A stretch of 64,000 nt of DNA from UBA1724 sp963621575 (GCA_963621575.1 CAVFEH010000001.1:248001-312000); one strand, 5' to 3'. Positions 1-8,582 are shown, counted from the stretch's first letter. The notes: generated by a model not told the origin, from the sequence alone. Numbers and translations: made by a program.

Positions 1-390
1 ATATGCCGGATTCAACCCCTGGTAGCCGTATTTGATGCCGAAGATGTTGTCCACCCCGTAGACATACCACAGGGTGTTCACCAGCCCCTTGATCACATCA
101 TTCAACCCCGGGCACAAGCCGCCGCAGGTGACGATGCCCACACGGCTCCAGGCGGCGTCATGGAAGATCTGCCGACGGGGGCCGGCCGCCAAAAAAGAGG
201 GCATCATGTTGTGCTCTTTCAGGAAGAGCTGGTTCCGCGCGGCGTCGGCGCAGAAGCAGATCCGCTCGGAGTCGTCCACGAAGATGGCGTCCTTCAAGGG
301 CGAAGTCAGGGTGGGCGTGCCTAGACGGGGGATCGAAAAGTCCATCTGGGGCAGAGCATCCAAATCCACATTGATGTTCTGGGGAAGCAT
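1..390 (-). CDS. pfk: 6-phosphofructokinase, N-terminal part (runs off the window)
   Basis: The reverse strand from the ATG at 388-390 stays open to the window edge, giving the first 130 residues. It contains IVTCGGLCPGLNDVI at about residues 86-100, the nucleotide-binding loop of the long phosphofructokinase subfamily known from plants, spirochaetes and many PVC bacteria, followed by YGVDNIFGIKYGYQGL, the next conserved block. The enzyme phosphorylates fructose 6-phosphate in glycolysis. Whether it uses ATP or pyrophosphate cannot be decided because the residues that set this lie outside the window. The roughly 80 residues before the Gly-rich loop are the usual extension of this subfamily. 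The gene diverges from recD2; the shared upstream region has a TATAAT on the plus strand at 474-479. Confidence 0.88.
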   Translation of the reverse strand, partial: MLPQNINVDLDALPQMDFSIPRLGTPTLTSPLKDAIFVDDSERICFCADAARNQLFLKEHNMMPSFLAAGPRRQIFHDAAWSRVGIVTCGGLCPGLNDVIKGLVNTLWYVYGVDNIFGIKYGYQGLNPAY

Positions 391-563
391 GGCAGGTATC
401 CAGGTGCGCGGAAACGCGCGATGACAAAACACAAAACAACACCCCGCCTTCAGGCAGAGCGTACGGAGGAAACTATAATACCCCGGAATGCGCCTATCAT
501 GCATTTCCAGGGGCTTGGCCAGGTCGCCGGCCATGGGCGATTGGTGGCCAGACGCGACTCTCA

Positions 564-2912
564 ATGGCCGCCGTGTCCCCCCTGAATGCACTTCCTTTCC
601 CTTTGTTCCTCATGTCCACTTCCTCCCGCCATCCAAACGTTCCCTCCCTCCCTTCCCTCCCGCATCCCGAGACGGAGACCGTGGTGGGGCAGGTGTCGCG
701 GGTGGTCTTTTCCGGGGAATCGGGATATGGCGTGGTGATTGTGAAGCGTTCGGACAACGACGAAGAGGCGTGCCTGGTGGGGAATCTCTCGGGGGTCATG
801 GAGGGCGTGGAGATCGAGGCGGAGGGCGGTTGGACCGAACATCCGCGCTTCGGCCGTCAATTCAAGGTCACCTCCGCGCACTTTCTGCTTCCCAAATCCC
901 GCAAGGGCATCCAGAAGTATTTGGCCAGCGGAGTGCTCCCCGGCATCCATGAAGTGACCGCGCAGGCCATTGTGAAGTGTTTTGGCGACAAGACATTGGA
1001 GATCCTGGACAAGGCGCCGGGGCGTCTCATCGAGGTGCCCGGCATTGGCAAGAAACGCCTCAAGAGCATCCTGGAGTCTTGGCAAAAGGTAGTGGACGAG
1101 CGGGATCAGCAGATCTTCTTCCTGGAACACGGGATCTCCTCCGCCATGGCCCAGAAAATCATTCAGAAATACGCCCCCCGCAACGCCGCGCAGCTGGTCC
1201 AGAACAACCCCTTCCGGCTGGAGCGGGACATGGAGGGCATTGGATTCCTCACTTGCGACCGCGTCGCCTCCAGTCTGGGATTCACCCCCGATTCCACCAA
1301 ACGACTCTCATCCGGCATCACATATACCCTCCGGCAGGCTTCCCTCTCCGGACATGTCCTCCTGCCCCTCTCACAGCTCCTCCAGCAATCCGAAAAACTC
1401 CTCCAGGTCCCCCGGGAGACCCTCCTCAAAAACGGCTACGGGGCCGCTCTCCAGAACGGGCAACTCCTCTCCCTCCAATTCCCCGGAGAGGCAGAACCGC
1501 TCTGCTATATCCCCGACATGGAACTCCAGGAACGACAGCTGGCACGACTGATCAACACACACCTCCTCCAGAAATTCCCGCCCCTGGAGCGGCTCATGCT
1601 GCCGCCCTCCCCGCCCGATGGACTCGTCCTCAATCCGGAACAGGAAGAGGCCGTGAAGGTGGCGCTGGTCTCCCCCATCTCCATTGTCACCGGCGGCCCC
1701 GGCGTGGGAAAGACCACCGTCCTCCGGCGGCTGGTGGATCTGGCGCACGAGAATTTCTGGAAAGTCCAATTGGCCGCCCCCACCGGCCGCGCTGCCAAGC
1801 GCCTGGCGGAGTCCACTGGCGACAAATCCGCCTCCACCCTCCACAGACTCCTGAAATACGACCCGAAATGCGGACAGTTCACCGTCAATGAGGACAATCC
1901 CCTGGAGTGCGATCTTTTGGTGGTGGACGAGGTCTCCATGCTGGATCTCGCCCTGGCCCACGCCCTCTTCCAGGCCATCCCCGACAAGACCCGCGTGGTC
2001 CTGGTGGGCGACAAGGACCAGCTGCCCTCCGTCTCGCCCGGCGCCGTCCTCCACGATCTGCTGGAATGCCACAAGATCCCCGTGGTCGCCCTCACCCGCA
2101 TCTACCGTCAGGCCGAGGGCAGCCGGATCATCGACAACGCACACGCCATCAACCAGGGACAAATCCCCGATCTGACCAACCCCGCAAAAGGCTCCGTAGG
2201 AGAATTCTACTTCTATCCCTGTGAGGCCCCCCAGAAGTGCCAGGAGTTCCTCACGAGGCTCTGCGCCAAGGACATTCCGAACTTCTTCGGATACAACGCC
2301 ATGGAGGACATCCAGGTGCTCACTCCCATGCGAAAGGGAGAATGCGGCACCATCGCCCTCAACCAGGCCCTCCAGGCACAACTCAACCCCCCATCCCCCG
2401 AAAAGCCGGAGTTCACCCTCGCCGGAGAACAAAACCGGATCTTCCGACTGGGCGACCGCTTGATGCAGACGAAAAACAACTACGAAAACCAGGTCTTCAA
2501 TGGCGATATGGGGCGCATCGTCTCCCTCGACCAGAAAAACCGGACCTTCGAGGTCGCTTTCGACAAACACACCGTGGAATACAAGGCCCAGGACTGCACA
2601 CAGCTCCTCCACGCCTACGCCGTCACCATCCATAAATCACAGGGCAGCGAATTCCCCGCCGTGGTCACGCCACTGCTCACACAACACTACGTCATGCTCC
2701 AGAGGAATCTCCTCTACACTGCGGTCACCCGCGCCAAAAACCTCTTCATCCTCCTGGGAACTCCCTCTGCAGTCAAACGCGCCGTGGAAAACGACACCCC
2801 TCTTGCACGATTCACACGACTCACTTGGAGAATCCTGAACCCCGCAGTCTACCCCACTCCCGTCACTCCCCTCTCCCTGGCTGCAGCAAAAACAACACAA
2901 ACAGCACAGTAA
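564..2912 (+). CDS. recD2: RecD2-type SF1B DNA helicase
   Basis: A 782-residue protein with the RecD2 architecture: an N-terminal OB-like domain (TETVVGQVSRVVF, about residue 32), helix-hairpin-helix repeats (PGIGKKRLKSIL, about 155-170), then the SF1B motor. Walker A GGPGVGKTT is at about 377-385, Walker B VVDEVSMLD at about 453, GDKDQLPSV at about 485, and the C-terminal UvrD-like motifs VTIHKSQGSEF (about 690) and LLYTAVTRAK (about 715). RecD2 enzymes are 5'-3' helicases that act without RecBC in repair and fork processing. Length fits the family. Neither ATG 564 nor ATG 612 has a clear Shine-Dalgarno, so the start could be up to 16 codons later. It stands alone, followed by the repeat protein. 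Confidence 0.93.
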   Translation: MAAVSPLNALPFPLFLMSTSSRHPNVPSLPSLPHPETETVVGQVSRVVFSGESGYGVVIVKRSDNDEEACLVGNLSGVMEGVEIEAEGGWTEHPRFGRQFKVTSAHFLLPKSRKGIQKYLASGVLPGIHEVTAQAIVKCFGDKTLEILDKAPGRLIEVPGIGKKRLKSILESWQKVVDERDQQIFFLEHGISSAMAQKIIQKYAPRNAAQLVQNNPFRLERDMEGIGFLTCDRVASSLGFTPDSTKRLSSGITYTLRQASLSGHVLLPLSQLLQQSEKLLQVPRETLLKNGYGAALQNGQLLSLQFPGEAEPLCYIPDMELQERQLARLINTHLLQKFPPLERLMLPPSPPDGLVLNPEQEEAVKVALVSPISIVTGGPGVGKTTVLRRLVDLAHENFWKVQLAAPTGRAAKRLAESTGDKSASTLHRLLKYDPKCGQFTVNEDNPLECDLLVVDEVSMLDLALAHALFQAIPDKTRVVLVGDKDQLPSVSPGAVLHDLLECHKIPVVALTRIYRQAEGSRIIDNAHAINQGQIPDLTNPAKGSVGEFYFYPCEAPQKCQEFLTRLCAKDIPNFFGYNAMEDIQVLTPMRKGECGTIALNQALQAQLNPPSPEKPEFTLAGEQNRIFRLGDRLMQTKNNYENQVFNGDMGRIVSLDQKNRTFEVAFDKHTVEYKAQDCTQLLHAYAVTIHKSQGSEFPAVVTPLLTQHYVMLQRNLLYTAVTRAKNLFILLGTPSAVKRAVENDTPLARFTRLTWRILNPAVYPTPVTPLSLAAAKTTQTAQ

Positions 2913-3032
2913 GAGCGGGATAAACCAGAGGATGACGGAGAGGTGATGCACTTCTTGGAACACGTCGTCTCGCGAATCAGCGTTGTCTTCCCCTGTCTCA
3001 TTTCTGACAGCCACCCCGAGAGAACTCACACC

Positions 3033-3517
3033 GTGAAAAAACTCCTCGCTTTCTTCTGCCTCCTCTGTCTTGCCCTCACTGGCACAGCCAAAAACATGAA
3101 AATCTACGAAGGCTCCTCCTCGGTCGAGTGGAACTGCATCGCCACCTACGAGGACGGAAAACTCTACAAAGGCTCCTCCCCGGTCGAGTGGAACTGCATC
3201 GCCACCTACGAAAAGGGATACTTCTACAAAGGTGCCTCCACGGCCCAGTGGAATTGCCAGGCGAACTACCAGGACAACCACCTCAATCGGGAGTGGCACA
3301 CAGCTTTTCATGATATCCTGGCCACCTATGAGGACGGGAGGATCTACAAGGGCGCTGCTCCCCGGTCGAGTGGAACTGCATCGCCACCTACGAGGACAAA
3401 AAACTCTACAAAGGCACCTCCACGGCCGAGTGGAACTGCATCATGACCTTCTCCGACACCCCCTCAAACGCCCTCCTCGTCTACCTTCTCTACTATTTCC
3501 ACCGCGATTTCTTCTAG
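3033..3517 (+). pseudogene. Secreted tandem-repeat protein, frameshifted
   Basis: A GTG start at 3033 gives a classic signal peptide (MKKLLAFFCLLCLALTGTA) followed by units of about 20 residues of the form YKGSSPVEWNCIATYEDGKL. Units begin at about 3102, 3162, 3222, 3342 and 3404. In the fourth unit, near 3350-3362, the reading frame breaks: the upstream frame runs into unrelated sequence and stops at 3446, while the repeat resumes one frame over (VEWNCIATYEDKKLYKGTS) and ends at 3517. One lost base or two gained bases explains it. This may be a real pseudogene, phase variation or a sequencing error. The repeat family is unknown to me; the conserved Cys and Trp and the export signal suggest a small surface or periplasmic protein. 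Confidence 0.6.
3102..3461 (+). repeat. About 60-bp tandem coding repeats
   Basis: Units starting near 3102, 3162, 3222, 3342 and 3404 share the DNA core GGTCGAGTGGAACTGCATCG or a close variant, so they are similar at nucleotide level and not only in protein. Unit 3 is diverged and followed by a non-repeat spacer of about 60 bases. Such DNA-level identity allows slippage or recombination and could explain the frameshift in unit 4. Confidence 0.75.
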
Positions 3518-3542
3518 CAAGGCCCCACACACAAGGGGGGAG

Positions 3543-3584
3543 AAAAACAGCACGCCCCGCAATCTCCATCAGGTTGCGGGGCGT
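3543..3584 (-). terminator. Rho-independent terminator of the TetR gene
   Basis: An 11-bp perfect stem (ACGCCCCGCAA at 3552-3562 paired with TTGCGGGGCGT at 3574-3584) with an 11-base loop. Read on the minus strand it is followed by GCTGTTTTT, so it should end the transcript of the tetR-like gene about 100 bases upstream. The plus side has no T run. Confidence 0.7.
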
Positions 3585-3686
3585 AAATGCGTAACTACGG
3601 GGAAAGGGGGCTATTCCCTGGCGTCCGGAAAAATGTTTCGCTCCATATCAAACACCGATGGTGTGGCATACCCCAGGTTTTCTCTT

Positions 3687-4301
3687 CTATTCCCCCCATT
3701 TCGGAGTATGTTTGATGGCGTAGATTGTGAGATCGAGGAGGTTCCGGAAGTCTTGTGGGTCGTGGGTATTCGTGACCGCGATTTGGAGGGCGGCCCCCAT
3801 GAGCTGTTCGTAGAAGACTCCGGCGATCTGGAGGGGTGAGAACTCCTGGAATTCCCCGCGGTCCATTCCTTCCCGGATGATTCGGAAGAGGGAGAGCCTG
3901 AGGAGTGCGGTGTGCCTTGAGACGCGCCGTGTGACGTTTTCGCCTCTTCGCTGGAGTTCGATGAGGTATTCGACGATGGCGTCCAGGAGGGGGGCGTTTT
4001 GTTCCATGTACTCGGTGATGGAGTACAGGATGAAGCGGAGTTTTTCGGAGGCCTCCTTCGTGGGGTTTTCCTGGACGAACCGGAGGAACTGGAGGCCCAG
4101 GGTGGTGGAGGCGCGGTAGGCGACGGCCTCAAAGACCTTCCGCTTGCTGTTGTAGTACCGGTAGATGACCGTGCGGCTCAGGTTGCAGCGTTTGGAGAGG
4201 AGCTTCAGGGTGACCCGGGGATAGCCCAGTTCGCCAAAGAGCTTCTGGGCATTCTTGAGGATCAGCTCCACACGCTGGGCATGGTCGACACGACGGCGCA
4301 T
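3687..4301 (-). CDS. TetR/AcrR-family transcriptional regulator
   Basis: A 204-residue protein whose N-terminus is a TetR helix-turn-helix: the LILKNAQKLFGELGY helix, then VTLKLLSKRCNLSRTVIYRYY ending with the usual YRYYNSKRKVFEAV recognition element at about residues 30-58. The C-terminal ligand-binding part is helical and diverged, so the ligand cannot be predicted. The gene starts at ATG 4301 and is divergent from fabH with 167 bases between them, so it may control itself and fabH; that is an inference from position. The intergenic region has an 8-base palindrome (TCTTAAGA, 4403-4410) and an AATATATT palindrome overlapping the putative -10 of fabH. Confidence 0.88.
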   Translation of the reverse strand: MRRRVDHAQRVELILKNAQKLFGELGYPRVTLKLLSKRCNLSRTVIYRYYNSKRKVFEAVAYRASTTLGLQFLRFVQENPTKEASEKLRFILYSITEYMEQNAPLLDAIVEYLIELQRRGENVTRRVSRHTALLRLSLFRIIREGMDRGEFQEFSPLQIAGVFYEQLMGAALQIAVTNTHDPQDFRNLLDLTIYAIKHTPKWGE

Positions 4302-4468
4302 TCAGGGGAATGGGGAATAGGGATTGGGAACGAGGAGTTGTGGCCACTCTGCAGGGTGCCTTGCATACGGGAGGCATCGTCGGTGGTGGCCGTCGGTGCC
4401 TTTCTTAAGATAGCCTCTTTTCCCGTAGGTGAGGGTAAAACTGCGGGTGGAAAATATATTAACCGGTC
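4302..4468. promoter_or_regulatory. Divergent tetR-fabH control region
   Basis: 167 bases between two divergent starts. It contains TCTTAAGA (4403-4410), flanked on its left by an AGGCA/TGCCT inverted pair (4372-4376 and 4397-4401), and the sequence AAAATATATTAACC ending 4 bases before the fabH ATG. Any of these could be the operator of the TetR-like protein. No canonical -35 box is evident for fabH. Confidence 0.35.
4455..4460 (+). promoter_or_regulatory. -10-like TATATT right before fabH
   Basis: TATATT ends 8 bases before the fabH ATG (4469). A start of transcription 6-8 bases after a -10 box would fall on or next to the A of the ATG. There is no Shine-Dalgarno in front of fabH. The same TATATTAACC string sits before lepA at 16584, which suggests leaderless mRNA for both. 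Confidence 0.45.
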
Positions 4469-5458
4469 ATGTTGAAGTCACAAGAAGAACGGAATGTCCG
4501 GATAGCGGGAGTGGGGTCGTATCTGCCTGGTCGCATTGTCCCCAATGGGGAGCTGTGCGAGAGGCTCGATACCTCGGACGAGTGGATTTTCTCGCACACG
4601 GGGATTGCGCAGCGGCATATTGCGGGGGATGAAGAGAGTGCGTCCAGCATGGGGCTTGAGGCGGCGAGGCGCGCGTTGTCGGATGCGGGGGTCTCTCCGG
4701 AGGAGTTGTGCATGGTGATAGTGACCACCTCCACGGCGGACTACGCCAGCTATCCCTCCACGGCGGCGTTGATCCAGGGGCGCCTGGGCGCGGTAAACGC
4801 CGGCGCCTTCGATTTGAATGCGGCGTGCACGGGGTTCGCGTACGGCGCGGCCATGGGGAAATACTACTGCCAGGCCCACGGCAAGCCGGTGCTGGTGGTG
4901 GCCAGCGAGGTCAATTCCCGGATTTTGGACTGGTCGGACCGCAGCACCTGCGTGCTTTTTGGAGATGGCGCGGGCGCGGTGGTGTTGGTTCCCTCGGAGA
5001 CTTCTGGGATGATCTGCGAGGTCCTGGGAGCCGATGGCACCCGCGCGATGAGTCTTGTGCGGGAGGCCGGGTTGCGGTCCCCCGAGGATCTGAAGACCCC
5101 GCCGGGCTTTGTCCGCATGGATGGCCGGGCGGTCTTCCAGTTTGCGGTCCGGACCATGGAGAAGGTCATCCGGGAGCTCCTGGAGAAGTCGGGCCTCACT
5201 CTGGATGACGTGACACATGTGATCCCTCACCAGGCAAACGAGCGAATCCTCAATGCCGTGGCGCGAAACATGGGGATCTCCCCCGACCGGTTCTTCCACA
5301 ATATCCGAAACGTGGCGAACACCGCCAGCGCCTCCATCCCCATCGCACTGGATGAAATGCACCGCGCCGGGATGCTCCGCGAAAACGACCTGATCCTCAC
5401 GGTCGCCTTCGGCGCCGGACTTGTCTACGGCGGAAGCCTGCTCCGCTGGAGGCTGTAA
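4469..5458 (+). CDS. fabH: 3-oxoacyl-ACP synthase III (KAS III)
   Basis: A 329-residue protein matching FabH in length. The catalytic triad is visible: Cys120 in NAACTGF, His254 in VIPHQAN and Asn284 in NVANTAS. The N-terminus has the family pattern GVGSYLPGRIVPN and DTSDEWIFSHTGI. FabH condenses acetyl-CoA (or a branched starter) with malonyl-ACP to begin fatty acid synthesis in the cytoplasm. Its other fab genes are not adjacent; a separate KAS II and ACP pair lies at 40.9-42.5 kb. It is divergent from a TetR regulator and has no Shine-Dalgarno, but a TATATT box lies 8 bases upstream of the start. Confidence 0.96.
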   Translation: MLKSQEERNVRIAGVGSYLPGRIVPNGELCERLDTSDEWIFSHTGIAQRHIAGDEESASSMGLEAARRALSDAGVSPEELCMVIVTTSTADYASYPSTAALIQGRLGAVNAGAFDLNAACTGFAYGAAMGKYYCQAHGKPVLVVASEVNSRILDWSDRSTCVLFGDGAGAVVLVPSETSGMICEVLGADGTRAMSLVREAGLRSPEDLKTPPGFVRMDGRAVFQFAVRTMEKVIRELLEKSGLTLDDVTHVIPHQANERILNAVARNMGISPDRFFHNIRNVANTASASIPIALDEMHRAGMLRENDLILTVAFGAGLVYGGSLLRWRL

Positions 5459-5579
5459 CCACTTCCTGCAAGGCAGGCGCACGGGCGGCTGGCGGCGGGC
5501 AATTCTCAGTAGTCGCTCTGCGGGCGCCGAGGGTCACTGCTACGCGGCCACAACTCCTCATCACCAATTCCTCACAAAA

Positions 5580-7163
5580 ATGCTTTCTCCCCGCTCCCTG
5601 CCCGGCAGCTGCACTACGATCCTGGTCACCTCCGGTGCCAGCGCGGACGGCCGGATGCGTGTTGCGCATTCCTGTGACGATGCCTTGGCGGACCATCGCG
5701 TGGTCTTTGTGCCGGCGAAGGACTGGCCGGAGGGCGCGATGCGTCCGGTGTATCCCAGTGCCATCTGCGAGAAGGCGTTGCCGCAGTGGAATGCGCAGTT
5801 GATTCCACGATTGTATGCGCCGGGGCGCGAGGACCGCTATCGGGACTCCATGGGGCAGGCCTTCCCCACACTGCCCGTGGGGGAGATTCCGCAGGTGCGC
5901 CACACTTACGCCTATCTGGACAGCAACTACGGCATCCTGAACGAGAAGGGACTCATGTTTGGCGAATGCACCTGCAAGGCCCGCAACCTCTGCGATCCCG
6001 AGGAAGGTAGGCGTCTTTTCTATAGTTCGGAGCTCATGCGGGTGGCCTTGGAGCGTTGCGCGGGCGCCCGTGAGGCCGTCGAGCTCATGGGGGGCCTTAT
6101 CAACGAATACGGCATTTACGGCACCGGCGAGACGCTCCTTGTTGGCGACGGTGTGGAGGGCTGGGTCATGGAGATGGCGCCTGCCCCGGAGGGCACGGGC
6201 GGCCTCTGGGCAGCCCAGAGGGTTCCGGACGGACAGGTCTTCGTTGAGGCGAATCTCTTCCGGATCCGTGAGCTCCTCCCCGATTCCCCCGACCAGATTC
6301 TCTGCCCGGCCCTGGAAAAGGCCGCCCGCGAGAAACCGGGGTTGGATTGGACCGCCATGATCTCCGAGGGCGAATACCACCACCCGTACTACTCCCTGCG
6401 GCGCGTCTGGCGCGCCTTTGACATCCTGGCCCCCTCCAAAAAGTTTCCCCCACGAGTCCAGGGCGGATACCTCACAAAGGACTACCCCTTCGCGGTGGAA
6501 CCTGACCAGCCTGTGGACCGGGAGACTCTCTTCCAGATCTACCGCGACCACTTGGAGGGCACTCCCTTCGATCTCACCCAGGGACCCGCCGCCGGCCCCT
6601 GGGGAAATCCCAATCACGCCCGTCCCACCGACGACGAGGAGAAGAATGTGGGCGCCTGGGAACGCGCCATCTCCATGGTGGACACCGGATACGCATACAT
6701 CCTGGAGCCCGGCGGACTCTGCTGGCTTTCCATGGGACGTCCGGCGGAGGTCCCCTTCGTCCCCCTTGTGGTGGCGGAGCCCCCCCTGCCCTTCAGCCAA
6801 GGGAGCCCCCGGGAATTCGATCCGGAGGGCTGTGCCTGGTGGCGTTTCAATCTCGTGAGTCAATACGCCGAACTGCGCTACCGGGACATGATCCGTCATA
6901 TTGCGCAATTCCAGCAGCGCTCCGAGGGCCGCGCCGCCCTGGAGCTGGCCGCCCTGGAAGAGTCCGGAGCACCGCTGTCCGAACGGCAGGCACGGTTGAA
7001 CGCCCTGGCCGAAATGACCCTCCGCGAATGGGAACAGCTCTTTGCCCTCCTGGCCGTCGCATACAACCAGGGATACGTGAACACCGGGGAGAAATTCTCC
7101 CAGCGGGAGCCCTCCAACCCCGCCTTCCTGAAAACAGCGGGCTTCAAACCTATCGAATATTGA
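5580..7163 (+). CDS. C69-family dipeptidase (PepD-like)
   Basis: A 527-residue Ntn-hydrolase of peptidase family C69. From ATG 5580 the tenth-eleventh residues are Gly-Ser then Cys11 (GSCTTILVTSGASADG), so the short leader would be cleaved off to expose Cys as N-terminal nucleophile, as in PepD. Other family blocks follow: AHSCDDA, YAYLDSNYGILNEKGLMFGECT (about residues 106-126), and YGIYGTGETLLVGDGVEGWVMEM (about 178-200). These enzymes cleave dipeptides in the cytoplasm or cell envelope. No signal peptide is visible. The frame is open further upstream, but the leader before Cys would become unusually long. It follows fabH by 121 bases on the same strand with no obvious terminator between them. 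Confidence 0.92.
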   Translation: MLSPRSLPGSCTTILVTSGASADGRMRVAHSCDDALADHRVVFVPAKDWPEGAMRPVYPSAICEKALPQWNAQLIPRLYAPGREDRYRDSMGQAFPTLPVGEIPQVRHTYAYLDSNYGILNEKGLMFGECTCKARNLCDPEEGRRLFYSSELMRVALERCAGAREAVELMGGLINEYGIYGTGETLLVGDGVEGWVMEMAPAPEGTGGLWAAQRVPDGQVFVEANLFRIRELLPDSPDQILCPALEKAAREKPGLDWTAMISEGEYHHPYYSLRRVWRAFDILAPSKKFPPRVQGGYLTKDYPFAVEPDQPVDRETLFQIYRDHLEGTPFDLTQGPAAGPWGNPNHARPTDDEEKNVGAWERAISMVDTGYAYILEPGGLCWLSMGRPAEVPFVPLVVAEPPLPFSQGSPREFDPEGCAWWRFNLVSQYAELRYRDMIRHIAQFQQRSEGRAALELAALEESGAPLSERQARLNALAEMTLREWEQLFALLAVAYNQGYVNTGEKFSQREPSNPAFLKTAGFKPIEY

Positions 7164-7376
7164 ACACGGGCATGGTTGGACGGCCAGCAAAGGGCCGCCA
7201 CAACTTTCCTTTCCTGGGAGGGGGAAAACTTCCGCGGAAGGCGTTCCCGCACCGTCCGTCAGGGAAAATGCCCCTCAGTACTTTGCCGGGAGTGCATTGG
7301 CCTTCCGCCTTTCCTCGGAAAAATCCTGATAGAGAATTGCAATTTCTTTAAAATCATTGTCTTGCGACCTATTTAA

Positions 7377-7406
7377 ATGACAACTTTATTTTAAACGGGG
7401 TATATT
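7377..7406 (+). promoter_or_regulatory. Sigma-70-type promoter of the QueD-like gene
   Basis: ATGACA (7377-7382, 5 of 6 matches to the -35 consensus) and TATATT (7401-7406, 5 of 6 to the -10) are separated by 18 bases in an AT-rich patch of an otherwise GC-rich region. It lies within the 442-base gap 7164-7605 and would give a leader of about 190 bases. I looked for a preQ1-type aptamer in that leader and did not recognise one; the rest of the gap shows no gene. Confidence 0.6.
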
Positions 7407-7605
7407 GTGGACGTCTCCCCTCTTCCGTCAGAGATCCTTTGTTTCGGGAGACACGCCCCGATTGTAGTCCTCCACCCCACCAACCACCCCCAGAGGCAGA
7501 CGCACGCCCAGTGTCCGCCCTACGACAGCGGCGCCTTGCGGCGACCGCAATTGCGCAGAGATTGGCCGGCAGGCGTCCCTTGCAACCCCACAGGAGACGA
7601 CGTTG

Positions 7606-8175
7606 ATGAGAAGTTTCACTACATTCCACATCCAGTATGCGCACCGCTTCTACAAGTTCCTTGGCGAAGCGCAGTATCTACACGGGCACACCGGCACGCT
7701 GACGATCGAGGTTGAGGACAGCATCAACCAAGGCGTCAACATGGTTTATCCTTGCAACGAAATCAAGAAGGTGGCCTGGGACGTCCTGAAGAACTTCGAC
7801 CACGCGCTGATCCTGCGCGAAGACGACCCGCTCCTGCCTGCCGTGCTCGACGTCTATGAGAAGCAGGGCATCCGCAATGGCACCCGGACCAACACCATGG
7901 TGGGTCCGGCCTTCCAGACCGAGCTTGCCACCGCCTATCCCGAGTGCCGCCTGGTCGTCACGAAAGAGACCATGACGGTCGAGGGAATGATCAAGATCGT
8001 CTACGAATTGCTGAAGGACAAACTCAACATCGTTCGTCTCACCTTCCGCAGTGGAGACAACGCAGCAACGGAGGAGTATTGCCAGACCGGCTCCATCGAA
8101 CGTTGCCCCCTGTGCGGCATTTCGTTGAATGAGCAGGGCATCTGCCCGAAGTGCGGTTACCGGCACAAGGCCTAG
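7606..8175 (+). CDS. 6-pyruvoyl-tetrahydropterin synthase/QueD-like protein with C-terminal zinc ribbon
   Basis: 189 residues. The first 160 resemble the T-fold of QueD/PTPS: zinc-binding His in YAHRF (about residue 12) and LHGHTG (about 27-29), Asp-His in NFDHAL, and the substrate-anchoring Glu in VTKETMT. The catalytic Cys that lies four residues before the second zinc His in QueD is Ala here (EAQYLHGH), and a longer segment is inserted before the KET block. The last 25 residues add CPLCG-x8-CPKCG, a zinc ribbon absent from ordinary QueD. The start at ATG 7606 has AGGAG at 7592-7596. It has its own promoter and no queuosine genes beside it. Family membership is likely; the reaction (7-deazaguanine precursor, pterin, or other) is not settled. 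Confidence 0.8.
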   Translation: MRSFTTFHIQYAHRFYKFLGEAQYLHGHTGTLTIEVEDSINQGVNMVYPCNEIKKVAWDVLKNFDHALILREDDPLLPAVLDVYEKQGIRNGTRTNTMVGPAFQTELATAYPECRLVVTKETMTVEGMIKIVYELLKDKLNIVRLTFRSGDNAATEEYCQTGSIERCPLCGISLNEQGICPKCGYRHKA

Positions 8176-8186
8176 CCTTCCTTCAA

Positions 8187-8217
8187 AAGGCGGAAGCTCC
8201 CAAAGGCATTCCGCCTT
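8187..8217 (+). terminator. Hairpin after the QueD-like gene (no U tract)
   Basis: AAGGCGGAA (8187-8195) pairs perfectly with TTCCGCCTT (8209-8217) over a 13-base loop, 12 bases after the stop codon. There is no T run, so it may be a 3'-end stabiliser or a factor-dependent stop. The remaining gap up to 8528 shows no gene. Confidence 0.5.
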
Positions 8218-8528
8218 GACGACGAAGAGACACACCCACTCTTCACACCTGCACCCAAAGGGGGCTCGTCGACATCCGGCCGGATGCGCCTTGCATGCAG
8301 TCAAAGCCGACGAAGCCCCATACGCACACAAACACGGCGGACGCGCCGCTCCGCGAGGCCCATCGCCGGCGTCCGCCTGTCCAAACTTCCAACAGGGGCG
8401 CCGCACCACAATATCTTGTCGCCCCCCTGCCCGCCCCCACTCAAACCCAAAGGGGTATAACATTGGAAATTCTTCACGTTGATTGAGTTATTGATATACA
8501 GACACCCGTCAAGGCAATCCGTAAATCA

Positions 8529-8576
8529 AGGAGGTTTTCCAGTCAACCCACAGGGAGACCTCCTGAACAGCAGGAG
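8529..8576 (+). promoter_or_regulatory. Candidate two-state RNA switch over the acetylesterase Shine-Dalgarno
   Basis: Two stems share the segment 8560-8564 and cannot form together. Stem A pairs AGGAGGT (8529-8535) with ACCTCCT (8558-8564). Stem B pairs CTCCTG (8560-8565) with CAGGAG (8571-8576) over the loop AACAG; CAGGAG contains the ribosome-binding AGGAG (8572-8576), six bases before ATG 8583. Stem B would hide the ribosome site, and stem A would free it. This is visible pairing only; no ligand or known riboswitch class is recognised. Confidence 0.45.
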
Positions 8577-8582
8577 AGAATC

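Noticed and set aside
488..952. Short plus-strand frame after the TATAAT at 474-479
   Set aside because: It overlaps recD2 in another frame and shows no domain.
7407..7605. preQ1 or other riboswitch before the QueD-like gene
   Set aside because: No match to preQ1 aptamer patterns was recognised; the leader is long but I see no supported structure.
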